From the NCBI GenBank assembly GCA_965248855.1, contig CBDFKQ010000011.1, positions 434,001 through 498,000 of the forward strand: a stretch of DNA of 64,000 nt, given 5' to 3'. The position numbers and the translations under genes are program-made. Source of the stretch: CBDFKQ01 sp965248855 (lineage in GTDB: Bacteria; Bacteroidota; Bacteroidia; Cytophagales; 172606-1). Under the pieces are notes generated by a model. It worked only from the letters and a program-made list of their open reading frames with translations. It did no database searches and was not told the DNA's origin. Shown here piece by piece: positions 36,177 to 45,368 of the stretch. Position 1 is the first letter of the stretch, and each line of letters starts with the position of its first letter.

Positions 36177-36196
36177 ATTAGTATTTCTTAACAACA

Positions 36197-36204
36197 CAAA
36201 ATTA
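36197..36204 (-). promoter_or_regulatory. -7 box for the tRNA-like RNA
   Basis: The minus strand reads TAATTTTG, an exact TAnnTTTG match, about 20 bases upstream of the RNA 5' end. The -33 region of this promoter would fall in the palindrome at 36218-36239. Confidence 0.6.
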
Positions 36205-36217
36205 ACATTTGGAATTG

Positions 36218-36239
36218 AATATTAAAATATTTTAATATT
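36218..36239. promoter_or_regulatory. Perfect 22-bp AT-only palindrome, possible Lrp-type operator
   Basis: AATATTAAAAT followed by ATTTTAATATT is perfectly symmetric and sits between the divergent promoters of the tRNA-like RNA and the Lrp/AsnC gene. Lrp/AsnC proteins bind AT-rich palindromes and often repress their own gene. The link is inferred from position. Confidence 0.5.
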
Positions 36240-36275
36240 TTTTTTATAAAATTCATGGATTTTGTAAATAATCAA

Positions 36276-36283
36276 TATTTTTG
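36276..36283 (+). promoter_or_regulatory. -7 box for the Lrp/AsnC gene
   Basis: TATTTTTG matches TAnnTTTG, 30 bases before the ATG at 36314. It rules out the in-frame ATG at 36281 as the start. Confidence 0.5.
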
Positions 36284-36313
36284 TTAAATATTTTACAATG
36301 CAACTTTGACCCG

Positions 36314-36801
36314 ATGGATAAAAATTTAGAAATTGATAATGTAGATCTTAAAATTCTTGCACTTCTATTGCAAGATGCTAATATGCCCTATACTGAAATC
36401 GGAAAAAAGATATATGTTTCGGGTGGGACAGTGCATGTTAGGATTGAAAAAAAATGGAACAATTAGGCATTGTAAAAGGATCTTCTTTAACCATTGATTA
36501 CGTTAAATTGGGTTGGGATATTTGTGCTTTTCTAGGTATTTACCTTGATAAAAGTTCGCTTTATGATGAAGTAGCTAAAGAGCTTGAAAAAATTCCTGAA
36601 GTGGTAAACGTACATTATACAACAGGTATATACAGTATATTTGCTAAAATTATATGTCGTGATACTAATCACTTAAGAGATGTACTGCATGATAAAATCC
36701 AAAAAGTTGTGGGCATACAACGTACAGAAACCTTTATTTCTTTAGAAGAAAGTATAAACAGGCCGATACCATTTAGTATTGATGGTTCTAATCTTCAATA
36801 A
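36314..36801 (+). pseudogene. Lrp/AsnC-family regulator, frameshifted in an A8 run
   Basis: The first frame gives MDKNLEIDNVDLKILALLLQ and the start of the winged helix (IGKKIYVSGGTVHVRIEK), then stops. The second frame (from about 36454) continues KMEQLGIVKGSSLTIDYVKLGWDICAFLGIYL, with the C-terminal ligand-binding RAM domain to the end. Together they make about 160 residues, the normal Lrp/AsnC size. The break is in eight A at 36447-36454; six or nine A would restore the frame. Such a run is a known place for polymerase slippage, so some full protein could still be made; a sequence error is equally possible. Such regulators sense amino acids and bind DNA as octamers. Divergent from the tRNA-like RNA. 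Confidence 0.85.
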
Positions 36802-36809
36802 ATAAAAAT

Positions 36810-36861
36810 ATATCACAAAAAAAAAGCAGGGCTAAAAAGTCCTGCTTTTTTTTTGTGATAT
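36810..36861 (+). terminator. Strong terminator after the Lrp/AsnC gene
   Basis: A perfect 21-bp stem (36810-36830 with 36841-36861) contains nine A opposite nine T and GCAGG/CCTGC near the loop. Works in both directions. Confidence 0.9.
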
Positions 36862-36897
36862 ATTTAAAATAGGTCTGTTTTTTTTATGAAAATAATC

Positions 36898-36905
36898 TAC
36901 TTTTG
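36898..36905 (+). promoter_or_regulatory. -7 box for the SGNH hydrolase gene
   Basis: TACTTTTG matches TAnnTTTG and lies 39 bases before the ATG at 36944. Confidence 0.5.
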
Positions 36906-36943
36906 TTTCAACATTTCCATAAGTTCTTCCAACTGAATCTTTT

Positions 36944-39900
36944 ATGAAATTTTTAACAAAATTAACTTTTCTAATATTTTTTATTATTATACTATTTAAT
37001 AATATAATAAAAGCCCAGCCATTAGTACCAAATTTACAAAATTGGAATATTAAAGCAGCTAAATGTATAGATGGTGACGGTGATGTTGAAATTCAAAATA
37101 GTTTATTAAATGGAGTTGATTATACAAAAAAGATTACACTGGCTCCAAGCAAAACAAAAACCATATTAATACAATTACCGGCACTTCAAAACGATGGTAT
37201 GTTTGTTTTTTCAATTGAAAACAATATGCTTGATGTGGCTATAGGGTATTATTTTTCGGATGACGGAATAATCTGGGGTTCAGCACAAGCTCTCTACAGT
37301 ACTCAAACCGATAATCAATTACAAAAAATAGATATTCCCAAATCCCAAGGTAATAAATGGATGAAATTTACATTTAAAAATAATAACGCAAGTAATCCTA
37401 TTTTAAAAGAATTTGGTTTATATGAGTTTAGGTTATCAGGAAGACATAATTATTTTCTGGTGCTTGGTGCTTCTATTACTGCATCAGCCGGAGGTTTAAC
37501 TGATTGGAGGCAATCTATTCAAAATAAATTCCCGACAGATAGCTATAAACCTGTGGTATTCAATTGGGCTGTAAGCGGTTCAAAAACTATTGATCTTTAT
37601 AATAAGATTGATGAATTTTTAGGACAGCATCCTTATGCAGCATATGTTCTTGTTGAAACAGGTGGCAACGATGTAACGACTACCAGACCATTAATTTATG
37701 GCAGCAACGATGCCTATATTACTACTATGGATACAAGAATAAGAAATATAATACAAAAAATTAAAAATGCCGGTAAAATACCTGTTTTCTGGAGGATAAG
37801 TTTTAGGGATTATAAAAATGTATTTCCTGTTAACCAAGGGAAAAATCAGGAAAACGGTTCTTTACCTTATAATTTTACAATTGATAAAATTATTAAAGAT
37901 TTAACTCCTGATTTTTATAATAATCAGGAAAGGCGGGGGATGGTTGATTTTTATTCTTTTACACTAAACAATCAGAGTTGGCTTAAATCAGTAGACGGTA
38001 TCCATTTCAACCCCGAAGATACCTATCATATTCGTGATTGCTGGATAGATAATGCCATAAAGTATATTTATAAAGGCACACGTACAAATCCAATTCCATA
38101 TAACGAATATGTTACTAATCTCAGAACACTATCTACAAACTCTGTTGTAGTTGCTGAAACTTCTAAATCTGATAAAGATATATATAATGCCAGAATATTA
38201 GTTGAACAGATTGCTGATACGCCAACGAGAATTTCTTTACTTGACAGATTAGATAATATTAATAACCCACAACCCAAAACATTCTATTTAAAATCAACCG
38301 GTGATATTTCTGATATAAATAATTGGGGAAGCAATGCAGATGGAACCGGTACAATACCACTTAACTTCACGAGTAATTCGCTTACTCTGATTATAAATAG
38401 AGATGCCAACTTAAGTACAAATTTTATTGCAAACGGTTTAAATTCGAAACTTGTAATCAAAAAAAACAAAAATTTAACTTTAATGCCTTCCGCTAATCTA
38501 AATTCTGTTTTGGATTTGGAAGACGGTTCTACACTTGATAATCAGAGTACCAATCAGGTAACTTTTGGGAAAATTTCACCAACTTCCACTGTAATATTTT
38601 CATCAAATGCCGTTATTCCAAGTATTTCATTCGGAAAAATAATTTTAGCAGGCAATGCGTCCAAGAAAAAATTAAGTTCCGGTACTTTACATATATTGGG
38701 TGATCTTTTAATTAAAGACCAGATTGATTTTTCAACTTCTGCAACTGATAATACGATTGATTTAAAAGGGAATTTAACTTGTCAACAAAATATAAATACT
38801 TCAGACAAAAAATTTTTAAATTTTGTATTCAGTAGTTCAGGCAATCAACTTTTAAGTTCCATTGGGGTAAATGCCTTATTTAATTCACTATCCCTTACCA
38901 CAGGTACAAATCTTAACTTAGATGCTAATACCCAACCCGAAATAGGGAATTTAATTTTAAACGACGGAAGTAAATTTATTATTAGTAATAATACCATTTC
39001 AATTACCACAAGTTTAAATCCAATTAATCAAAAAGGACAAATTGAAAGTAATGGTGGTTCAGTTAACTTCAACACAGGTTCAGATAGTCATATTTATACA
39101 TCCTCAATCTCAAATGTTTTTAAAGGATTAACTATTGATGCACACATAAATAAAGTATTCCTGCATTCTAATTTATCTTTAATTACCTCTTTAAAATTAA
39201 AAACAGGAAACTTTGATGTTACCGGTGGAAATTTAATTTTACTTTCAAATAATACTTCCACTGCAAGCATCCAAAAGGTAGAGACAGGAGCGTCGATGAC
39301 CGGAAAAATAACAATGCAACGTTTTATCCCCACTCCAACATACAACCGGGGATGGTTTTTTATTTCAAGCCCGGTTAAAAATCAAACTGTAAATGATTGG
39401 AATAACGCATTATTAGAAGGGCCTTGGAATGGTAAAATATCAAATGTTCATTATTTTTCGGAAAATTGCTTGCCAAACCCTTTATGGAAATGGAATAACA
39501 TATATAGTTTTCAAAATTATGGATGGTTTGAAACAGCATCTTTAACTGAAAATATACAATGTGGTAAAGGATATAAATTTTTTTTATATAATAGTTTTTT
39601 TCAGGGAAACCATACCTTAAGCAATATTGGTGACCCAATCATTGGTGATGGAAAGGATAATATTGCCACAGCAGGTGAACAATTTATTTTTCCGGTTACT
39701 TATCAGCTTGATGGAAAAATTGGTTATGGAGGTGGGGGTTGGAATTTAATTTCAAATCCATATCCAAGCAATATCAGTTGGACAAGACAAGGATGGACGA
39801 AAACTAATATAGATAATGCCATTTACATATGGAACCCATCAAAAAAATCTTACGGAACTTTCATAAAAAATATAGGGACTAATGGTGCATCCGGAAAAAT

Positions 39901-40705
39901 TGCAACCGGACAAGCGTTTTTTATCAAGGCCAATAATAATAATCCTGTATTAACTGCAAGTGAAGATGTTAAAACCGACACTATTGCTTCATTTTTAAGA
40001 ATTGAATCAGATCCAAGCGAACTTTTAAAAATTACTATCAAGAATGATCAAGATAATTCTGATGAGATTGTTTTATATAAAGAACCGACTTCGCCTGATG
40101 CCTTTGATGGAAACTTAGATGCGCTAAAATTCTTTGGTGAAGCTTTAAATATTTCAAGTATTAAAAGCGATTCTATCAGCTTAAGTATTCATTCCTTAAA
40201 TGAAAATGTAGAGGTAGTAAAACTATCCGTTTTAAAAAATCCGGTAGGAAAGTATACTTTTTTAATAAACGGGGTAGATAAATTTTCAAAAAGCGATAGT
40301 ATTTTTCTTTTAGATAATTTTTTACAAAAAAAAATACACATAAAGGAAGATTTAAATTATAATTTTGAATTGACCGGTGACTCCATGTCTGTTAAAAATT
40401 CAAGGTTCGCAATTGTATTGCATTCAAGAGAAACTACACCCCCTAATTTACATACTGATTTTAAATTATTAATTCATTCAAATCCTGCATTACAAAACAT
40501 TATTTTAACTTTACAAACTGATAATAATCAAGATGTGAGGTTATTTATCAGCGATATGGCAGGTAAGTTAATTTATGATAATATGATACCTGTTAAATTT
40601 TTAATTGACAAATTTAAGATCCCGGTTTCTTTAAGTAAAGGCATGTATGTTATATCTTGTAAGCAGGGAGATAAAGTAATTTATAAGAAAGTAGTATTAG
40701 AATAA
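36944..40705 (+). CDS. Large secreted SGNH/GDSL hydrolase with T9SS sorting domain
   Basis: The 1253-residue protein has a signal peptide (about 1-25, ending KAQ). Residues 168-375 form an SGNH hydrolase: block I FLVLGASITAS (Ser177; GAS replaces GDS), block II region NWAVSGS, block III ETGGNDV (Asn242), and block V DGIHFN (Asp351, His354). The N-terminal 165 residues look like a beta-sandwich. The next 700 residues are predicted beta-rich, resembling the T9SS-associated beta-helix and the hemolysin-like repeats of exported Bacteroidota proteins. The C-terminus has a type A sorting domain (about 1175-1253, ending YKKVVLE). Likely an esterase acting on acetylated polysaccharide; the substrate is inferred. 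Confidence 0.85.
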   Translation: MKFLTKLTFLIFFIIILFNNIIKAQPLVPNLQNWNIKAAKCIDGDGDVEIQNSLLNGVDYTKKITLAPSKTKTILIQLPALQNDGMFVFSIENNMLDVAIGYYFSDDGIIWGSAQALYSTQTDNQLQKIDIPKSQGNKWMKFTFKNNNASNPILKEFGLYEFRLSGRHNYFLVLGASITASAGGLTDWRQSIQNKFPTDSYKPVVFNWAVSGSKTIDLYNKIDEFLGQHPYAAYVLVETGGNDVTTTRPLIYGSNDAYITTMDTRIRNIIQKIKNAGKIPVFWRISFRDYKNVFPVNQGKNQENGSLPYNFTIDKIIKDLTPDFYNNQERRGMVDFYSFTLNNQSWLKSVDGIHFNPEDTYHIRDCWIDNAIKYIYKGTRTNPIPYNEYVTNLRTLSTNSVVVAETSKSDKDIYNARILVEQIADTPTRISLLDRLDNINNPQPKTFYLKSTGDISDINNWGSNADGTGTIPLNFTSNSLTLIINRDANLSTNFIANGLNSKLVIKKNKNLTLMPSANLNSVLDLEDGSTLDNQSTNQVTFGKISPTSTVIFSSNAVIPSISFGKIILAGNASKKKLSSGTLHILGDLLIKDQIDFSTSATDNTIDLKGNLTCQQNINTSDKKFLNFVFSSSGNQLLSSIGVNALFNSLSLTTGTNLNLDANTQPEIGNLILNDGSKFIISNNTISITTSLNPINQKGQIESNGGSVNFNTGSDSHIYTSSISNVFKGLTIDAHINKVFLHSNLSLITSLKLKTGNFDVTGGNLILLSNNTSTASIQKVETGASMTGKITMQRFIPTPTYNRGWFFISSPVKNQTVNDWNNALLEGPWNGKISNVHYFSENCLPNPLWKWNNIYSFQNYGWFETASLTENIQCGKGYKFFLYNSFFQGNHTLSNIGDPIIGDGKDNIATAGEQFIFPVTYQLDGKIGYGGGGWNLISNPYPSNISWTRQGWTKTNIDNAIYIWNPSKKSYGTFIKNIGTNGASGKIATGQAFFIKANNNNPVLTASEDVKTDTIASFLRIESDPSELLKITIKNDQDNSDEIVLYKEPTSPDAFDGNLDALKFFGEALNISSIKSDSISLSIHSLNENVEVVKLSVLKNPVGKYTFLINGVDKFSKSDSIFLLDNFLQKKIHIKEDLNYNFELTGDSMSVKNSRFAIVLHSRETTPPNLHTDFKLLIHSNPALQNIILTLQTDNNQDVRLFISDMAGKLIYDNMIPVKFLIDKFKIPVSLSKGMYVISCKQGDKVIYKKVVLE

Positions 40706-40731
40706 AATGTAATTATTATAAAACTTATCAA

Positions 40732-40759
40732 AAAAACCACTCAGGAATGAGTGGTTTTT
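40732..40759. terminator. Bidirectional terminator after the SGNH hydrolase gene
   Basis: AAAAACCACTCA (40732-40743) pairs with TGAGTGGTTTTT (40748-40759) around the GGAA loop. It lies between convergent genes. Confidence 0.9.
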
Positions 40760-40796
40760 ATTTTATATGTCAGCTATTTTAACACTTTAAGAATTA

Positions 40797-41147
40797 TTAT
40801 CGTGGTACTCTAACAGTAATATTTTTTTTAGGCATTAAATTTTCAATTTCTTTATAAAAAGCATCTTCAAAAGCCCCTACATAATAATAAAACTCCTTAT
40901 GAGCACAAACGTTTGTGTTTTTTCCTACATATCCCAAAGCCATATCAAAACAAAAATCTGAAATAAAATAATTCTCTGTCAGGTGATGAAGTAAATTTTT
41001 CTTTAAATCATTTCGCTTTTGATTTTTATTTTCTCGAATAAATTTTTTAATAAACTTTAAATTTTCAAATATAAAAACCTTTGCATGGGCATTTGAAAAT
41101 TTTTGCATTGTTATTAAATATTCGATATGTTTTTGAACCTGCGGCAT
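40797..41147 (-). CDS. Unknown small protein
   Basis: The 116-residue protein is basic and mostly helical, with several aromatic residues and no signal peptide when started at MPQVQKHIEYLITMQ (ATG at 41147). The in-frame ATGs further upstream (41201, 41165) would add a hydrophobic stretch that looks like translated intergenic DNA. No domain is recognised; the C-terminal half DFCFDMALGYVGKNTNVC and FYYYVGAFEDAFYKEIENL is distinctive. It is convergent with the SGNH gene and 280 bases from the SHMT gene on the other strand. Function unknown. Confidence 0.6.
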   Translation of the reverse strand: MPQVQKHIEYLITMQKFSNAHAKVFIFENLKFIKKFIRENKNQKRNDLKKNLLHHLTENYFISDFCFDMALGYVGKNTNVCAHKEFYYYVGAFEDAFYKEIENLMPKKNITVRVPR

Positions 41148-41372
41148 AAAAAAAAAATTTATCATGTAGAAATATAATTTTACTATAATACAAATTAACA
41201 AAATAATAATTGGTAATATTTAATATAAACATTCAAAAAATTACTATTGTAAGATTTTGCCTAATTTTTTATTAATTTTTTTTTAAAGAATTGAAAAACA
41301 AAATATTTTTAATTCTTTAAAATATTTTGTTGATTTTCTTAAGTTACCGGCCAAAGTCTCTTGTCTTTCTTT

Positions 41373-41380
41373 TATATTTG
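41373..41380 (+). promoter_or_regulatory. -7 box for SHMT
   Basis: TATATTTG matches TAnnTTTG, 48 bases before the ATG. A short purine/pyrimidine repeat-like unit (AAAGTCTCTTGTCTTTC, 41354-41370) precedes it. Confidence 0.5.
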
Positions 41381-41427
41381 CAAACCATTTTTCAAAAAAT
41401 CATTATCATAGCATAACATAAAATTGA

Positions 41428-42717
41428 ATGATAAAAACATCGAATAATACAAGAGATACAAGAATATTTGATTTAATAAAAGAAGAAAAACACAGACAGG
41501 AATCAGGAATTGAATTGATCGCTTCTGAAAATTTTACTTCTCCACAAGTAATTGAAGCAATGGGAACTGTGCTTACCAATAAATATGCAGAAGGCCTGCC
41601 GGGAAAAAGATATTATGGTGGTTGCGAAGTAGTTGATCAGGTTGAACAATTAGCAATTGACAGAGCTAAAGAATTATTTGGTGCAAGTTGGGCAAATGTT
41701 CAGCCTCACTCGGGTGCCCAAGCAAATGCAGCCGTTTTTTTAGCTTGCTTAAATGCAGGTGATAAAATTTTAGGGTTTGACCTCTCTCATGGCGGGCATT
41801 TAACACATGGCTCCCCTGTTAATTTTTCCGGAAAATTATATTCCCCTTCATTTTATGGTGTTGAAAAAGAAACGGGTTTGATCAATTGGGATAAGGTTGA
41901 AGAAACAGCTCATCGCGAAAAACCAAAAATGATTATTTGCGGTGCTTCTGCTTATTCTCGTGATTGGGATTATGTACGATTAAGAAATATTGCAGATTCT
42001 GTCGGCGCTTTATTAATGGCTGATATTTCCCATCCTTCTGCATTAATCGCAAAAGGTTTATTAAACGATCCTTTAGAGCATTGCCATGTTGTAACTACTA
42101 CAACTCATAAAACTTTACGTGGACCAAGAGGTGGAATGATTATGCTTCGCCATGATTTTGAAAATACTTTTGGAGTTAAAAACCCAAAAGGCAACTTAAA
42201 AATGTTATCAGAATTGTTAGATTCAGGTGTTTTTCCGGGTACTCAAGGCGGGCCATTAGAACATGTAATTGCAGGTAAAGCAATAGCTTATTATGAAGCA
42301 CTGTCGGATGAATTTGGAAATTATGCACGCCAAATTCAAAAAAATGCTCAAGTAATGGCAAAAGCATTCTTAGATAAAGGTTATAAAATCATTTCAGGCG
42401 GAACTGATAATCATTTAATGCTTATTGATTTAAGATCCAAAGATTTAACAGGTAAACTCGCTCAGGAAACTCTGGTAAAAGCAGACATTACTATCAATAA
42501 AAATGCAGTTCCATTTGATGATAAATCACCATTTGTTACTTCAGGTATGAGAGTTGGAACAGCTGCCATGACAACAAGAGGATTATTGGAGAATGATATG
42601 TTGCGTATTGTTGATTATGTTGATACTGTTTTAATGAATCATGATAATGAAACGATTCTTAAAGGTGTGAAGACTGAAATCAATACCTGGATGAAGGATT
42701 TTCCATTATATAAATAA
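41428..42717 (+). CDS. glyA: Serine hydroxymethyltransferase
   Basis: The 429-residue PLP enzyme makes glycine and 5,10-methylene-tetrahydrofolate from serine. It is full length. Seen are ESGIELIASENFTSPQV, NKYAEGLPGKRYYGG, NVQPHSGAQAN, MADISHPSALIA, the Schiff-base lysine in VVTTTTHKTLRGPRGG (Lys228), and SGTDNHLMLIDLRSK. Note the change from the usual DxAHxAGL to DISHPSAL next to the PLP site, frequent in some lineages. Single gene with its own promoter-like box and a downstream hairpin. Cytoplasmic one-carbon metabolism. Confidence 0.96.
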   Translation: MIKTSNNTRDTRIFDLIKEEKHRQESGIELIASENFTSPQVIEAMGTVLTNKYAEGLPGKRYYGGCEVVDQVEQLAIDRAKELFGASWANVQPHSGAQANAAVFLACLNAGDKILGFDLSHGGHLTHGSPVNFSGKLYSPSFYGVEKETGLINWDKVEETAHREKPKMIICGASAYSRDWDYVRLRNIADSVGALLMADISHPSALIAKGLLNDPLEHCHVVTTTTHKTLRGPRGGMIMLRHDFENTFGVKNPKGNLKMLSELLDSGVFPGTQGGPLEHVIAGKAIAYYEALSDEFGNYARQIQKNAQVMAKAFLDKGYKIISGGTDNHLMLIDLRSKDLTGKLAQETLVKADITINKNAVPFDDKSPFVTSGMRVGTAAMTTRGLLENDMLRIVDYVDTVLMNHDNETILKGVKTEINTWMKDFPLYK

Positions 42718-42727
42718 TTAGAAATAA

Positions 42728-42768
42728 AAAAAAAGGGTGCCGGATTTAAATATCTGACACCTTTTTTT
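42728..42768. terminator. Bidirectional terminator between glyA and the M13 peptidase gene
   Basis: An A7 run, AGGGTG and CGGAT on the left pair, with mismatches, with ATCTG, CACCT and a T7 run on the right. It lies between convergent genes and starts 10 bases after the glyA stop. Confidence 0.75.
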
Positions 42769-42769
42769 G

Positions 42770-44809
42770 TTACCAAATTTTCGCTCTTTCCTTTTCAGGA
42801 CGATAAAGTTTTTCACCGGGTTTTACATTAAATGCTTTATAAAATGGTTCAAAGTTAGAAACCGGACCATTAACACGATATATAGCAGGTGAATGAGGAT
42901 CTGTATTTACTAAAACCCGAAGCCTTTCATCTCTTACCTTAGTTCGCCAAACTTGTGCATAACCTAAAAAGAAACGTTGATCAGGTGTAAACCCATCTAT
43001 TTTTTCATTACTCATTCCTTGTTTAGTCATTTTAAAAGCATCATATGCAATGGTTAAACCTCCTAAATCAGCAAGGTTTTCTCCAAGTGTTAATTCACCT
43101 TTCACGTGCATGGTATCCAATACAGTATAGTCATTAAACTGCTTAACTACTACTGCTGCTTTAGTGTCGAATTTTTCCGAATCATCTTTTGTCCACCACT
43201 CTTTTAAATTTCCTTGAGCGTCGTATTTTCTGCCTTGATCATCATAGCCATGTGTTATTTCATGACCAATTACCATTCCTATTGCTCCATAATTAACGGC
43301 ATCATCTGCATTTGCATCAAAGAAAGGGAATTGTAAAATGCCGGCCGGGAAAACAATTTCATTATTACTTGGGTTATAATAAGCATTTACAGTTGGAGGT
43401 GTCATCCCCCATTCTGTTCTATCAACCGGTTTACCAAGCTTATTTATCATTTCTTTAAAATAATGCTTTTTAATAATTATAGCATTTTGATAAAAAGCGT
43501 TGCGCGAAATAGTAACATCATCAAAGTTTTTCCATTTATCAGGATATCCTATTTTTGGAGTAAATGAGGCTAGTTTCTCATTTGCTTTTTGTTTGGTGGT
43601 TTCACTCATCCAATCCGATTTTTGAATGTGAATTTTAAAAGAAGCTCTTAAATTGCTTACTAATTCATCCATTCTTCGCTTAGCATCAGGTGTAAAATAT
43701 TTTTTTACATATAGTTGGCCAAGTAATTCTCCTAATCCACGATCGGTAATAGCAATCATTTGTTTCCAACGTGGTTGTTCTACTTTTTGTCCTGATAAAG
43801 TTTTATTATAGAAAACAAATCTCGCATCTCTAAATGCCTTTCCAAAGTAGGGTGCAGCAGCTGATAAGTAATCGAATTTAACTTTATTTTTCCAAATAGA
43901 AATTGGTTGAGAGGCTAATAAAGAGCTTAATTCTTTGTAATAATTTAACTGTTGAACATTTATAGAATCAGTTAATAATTGCATTTTAAGTAAAACTGAT
44001 TTCCAATCGATATTTGGAGACAGTTTTTGTAAAGAATCTATATTTATTTTATGATAATTTTTAATTGGATTACGAAGTTCAATTCGAGAAACGTGAGATT
44101 TTGCTATTTCAGTTTCTAATGCTAAAATTTCTTGTGCTTGCTTTTTCGCATCAGCTGCAGGTGTACCGGTTAATGAAAAAAGTTTGGCAACATATATTAC
44201 AAACTGGTTTCTAATTTTGATTGTTGCAGAATCTTTTTTAGCGTAATAATCTTTTTCAGGAAGGCTTGTACCTCTTTGTGAAAGGTGAACTAAATTTTTA
44301 TCACTGTTTTTATCATCATTATCTACATAAGCACCTATCAAATCTCCTCCACCCTCTTTTGTATCTTCAGCTAAAAAATTAATAAGCTGCTTGTAGTCTT
44401 TTATGGCGTCTATTTGCGCTAATTTTGCATTAATAGGTTGATATCCAAGTTTTTCTATAGCAACTGTATCCATTCCACTGGCAAAATAATCACCGACCTT
44501 TTGTTCTAAAGTGCCTGAAGCATTTTTTTTATTGGCAACTTCATCCAAAATACTTTTTAAGTTTTTTTGATTGCTGTCATATAAAGTTACGAAAGAGCCC
44601 CAACTGGATTGATCATCAGGTATTTTCGTATTTTTTATCCAACCACCATTAGCATACACAAAAAAATTGTCTCCTGCCTTTATTGATGGATCCATTCCAT
44701 TTTTATCAAAAAAAAATGTTCTTTTTTGAGGTGTCGGTTGCGCTTGGGCAGATAAGTTTATAAAAACAAATCCTGATACAATCGAAAGCCATAAAAATTT
44801 ATTATTCAT
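42770..44809 (-). CDS. pepO: M13-family zinc metallopeptidase (neprilysin/PepO-like)
   Basis: The 679-residue protein has a signal peptide (1-24, ending SAQAQ) when started at the ATG at 44809; an in-frame ATG at 44857 would add 16 residues before it. The M13 N-terminal domain has FFVYANGGWIKNTKIPDDQSSWGSF. The zinc site is VIGHEITHGYDDQG (His516, Glu517, His520) with the third ligand in GENLADLGG (Glu577), and the substrate-binding NAYYNPSNNEIVFPAGILQ. Such peptidases cut oligopeptides in the periplasm or outside the cell. Ends PEKERAKIW, the typical M13 C-terminal CxVW-like end with Ile and Trp. Confidence 0.93.
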   Translation of the reverse strand: MNNKFLWLSIVSGFVFINLSAQAQPTPQKRTFFFDKNGMDPSIKAGDNFFVYANGGWIKNTKIPDDQSSWGSFVTLYDSNQKNLKSILDEVANKKNASGTLEQKVGDYFASGMDTVAIEKLGYQPINAKLAQIDAIKDYKQLINFLAEDTKEGGGDLIGAYVDNDDKNSDKNLVHLSQRGTSLPEKDYYAKKDSATIKIRNQFVIYVAKLFSLTGTPAADAKKQAQEILALETEIAKSHVSRIELRNPIKNYHKINIDSLQKLSPNIDWKSVLLKMQLLTDSINVQQLNYYKELSSLLASQPISIWKNKVKFDYLSAAAPYFGKAFRDARFVFYNKTLSGQKVEQPRWKQMIAITDRGLGELLGQLYVKKYFTPDAKRRMDELVSNLRASFKIHIQKSDWMSETTKQKANEKLASFTPKIGYPDKWKNFDDVTISRNAFYQNAIIIKKHYFKEMINKLGKPVDRTEWGMTPPTVNAYYNPSNNEIVFPAGILQFPFFDANADDAVNYGAIGMVIGHEITHGYDDQGRKYDAQGNLKEWWTKDDSEKFDTKAAVVVKQFNDYTVLDTMHVKGELTLGENLADLGGLTIAYDAFKMTKQGMSNEKIDGFTPDQRFFLGYAQVWRTKVRDERLRVLVNTDPHSPAIYRVNGPVSNFEPFYKAFNVKPGEKLYRPEKERAKIW

Positions 44810-44924
44810 GGTTTTAAAATTTTGGTTAGATTTAAAAAAATCAAAATAAAAGATCAAATTTTAATTAAAAAAATTAAATTATTTAAACGGTAAACTAGTT
44901 TTTTTAAATTTTTAAAAAATAAAT

Positions 44925-44958
44925 TATCAAAATAACGATATTGATATATTCATAAAGT
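44925..44958. repeat. AT-rich dispersed repeat copy
   Basis: TATCAAAATAACGATATTGATA (split as TATCAAAATAA plus CGATATTGATA) at 44925-44946 is found without change at 16432-16453 within the BadF-type kinase gene. It is followed by TATTCATAAA as in the copies at 22804-22818 and 59433-59470. Confidence 0.55.
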
Positions 44959-44965
44959 TATTTTT

Positions 44966-45310
44966 TTATGTGTATTGATAAGCCCACCAAATTAATACGA
45001 TTTGTAAAGGAAGTCTGAGCCAAAGAACCCATTTAGGTATTCTATTAAATTTACCTGAAGTGAGCATATATATGTTTGCCGGAAAAATGGCAATAAATAA
45101 TAAAATAATCCCCCACGCCGACCAATTTCTTATTTCAGTAATCAATAGCCCAACTCCAAAAATGATTTCTGCAACTCCACTTAAATAATTAAGTGAAACA
45201 TGATTTGGCAAAAAAGGAGGCATCATTCTTAAATAAACCTTTGGTTTTCTAAAATGATTAATTCCTGCAAGTATTAAAAGGGCTGACATTAGGTATAGGA
45301 AAATGTTCAT
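44966..45310 (-). CDS. DoxX-family membrane protein
   Basis: The 114-residue protein has four transmembrane helices (about 3-20, 43-60, 67-85, 97-112). The first carries LILAGINHFRKPKVYLRMMPPFLP, the pattern of the DoxX/DoxD-like group found in Bacteroidota. Members are small inner-membrane proteins of mostly unknown role; some accompany redox systems. It is 58 bases downstream of the MscS gene on the same strand and may be co-transcribed. Confidence 0.85.
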   Translation of the reverse strand: MNIFLYLMSALLILAGINHFRKPKVYLRMMPPFLPNHVSLNYLSGVAEIIFGVGLLITEIRNWSAWGIILLFIAIFPANIYMLTSGKFNRIPKWVLWLRLPLQIVLIWWAYQYT

Positions 45311-45368
45311 TCTCTATTCATTTTTATAAAGGCCTAACATATTTTAGTTATAACATGGCTTAATGGAA

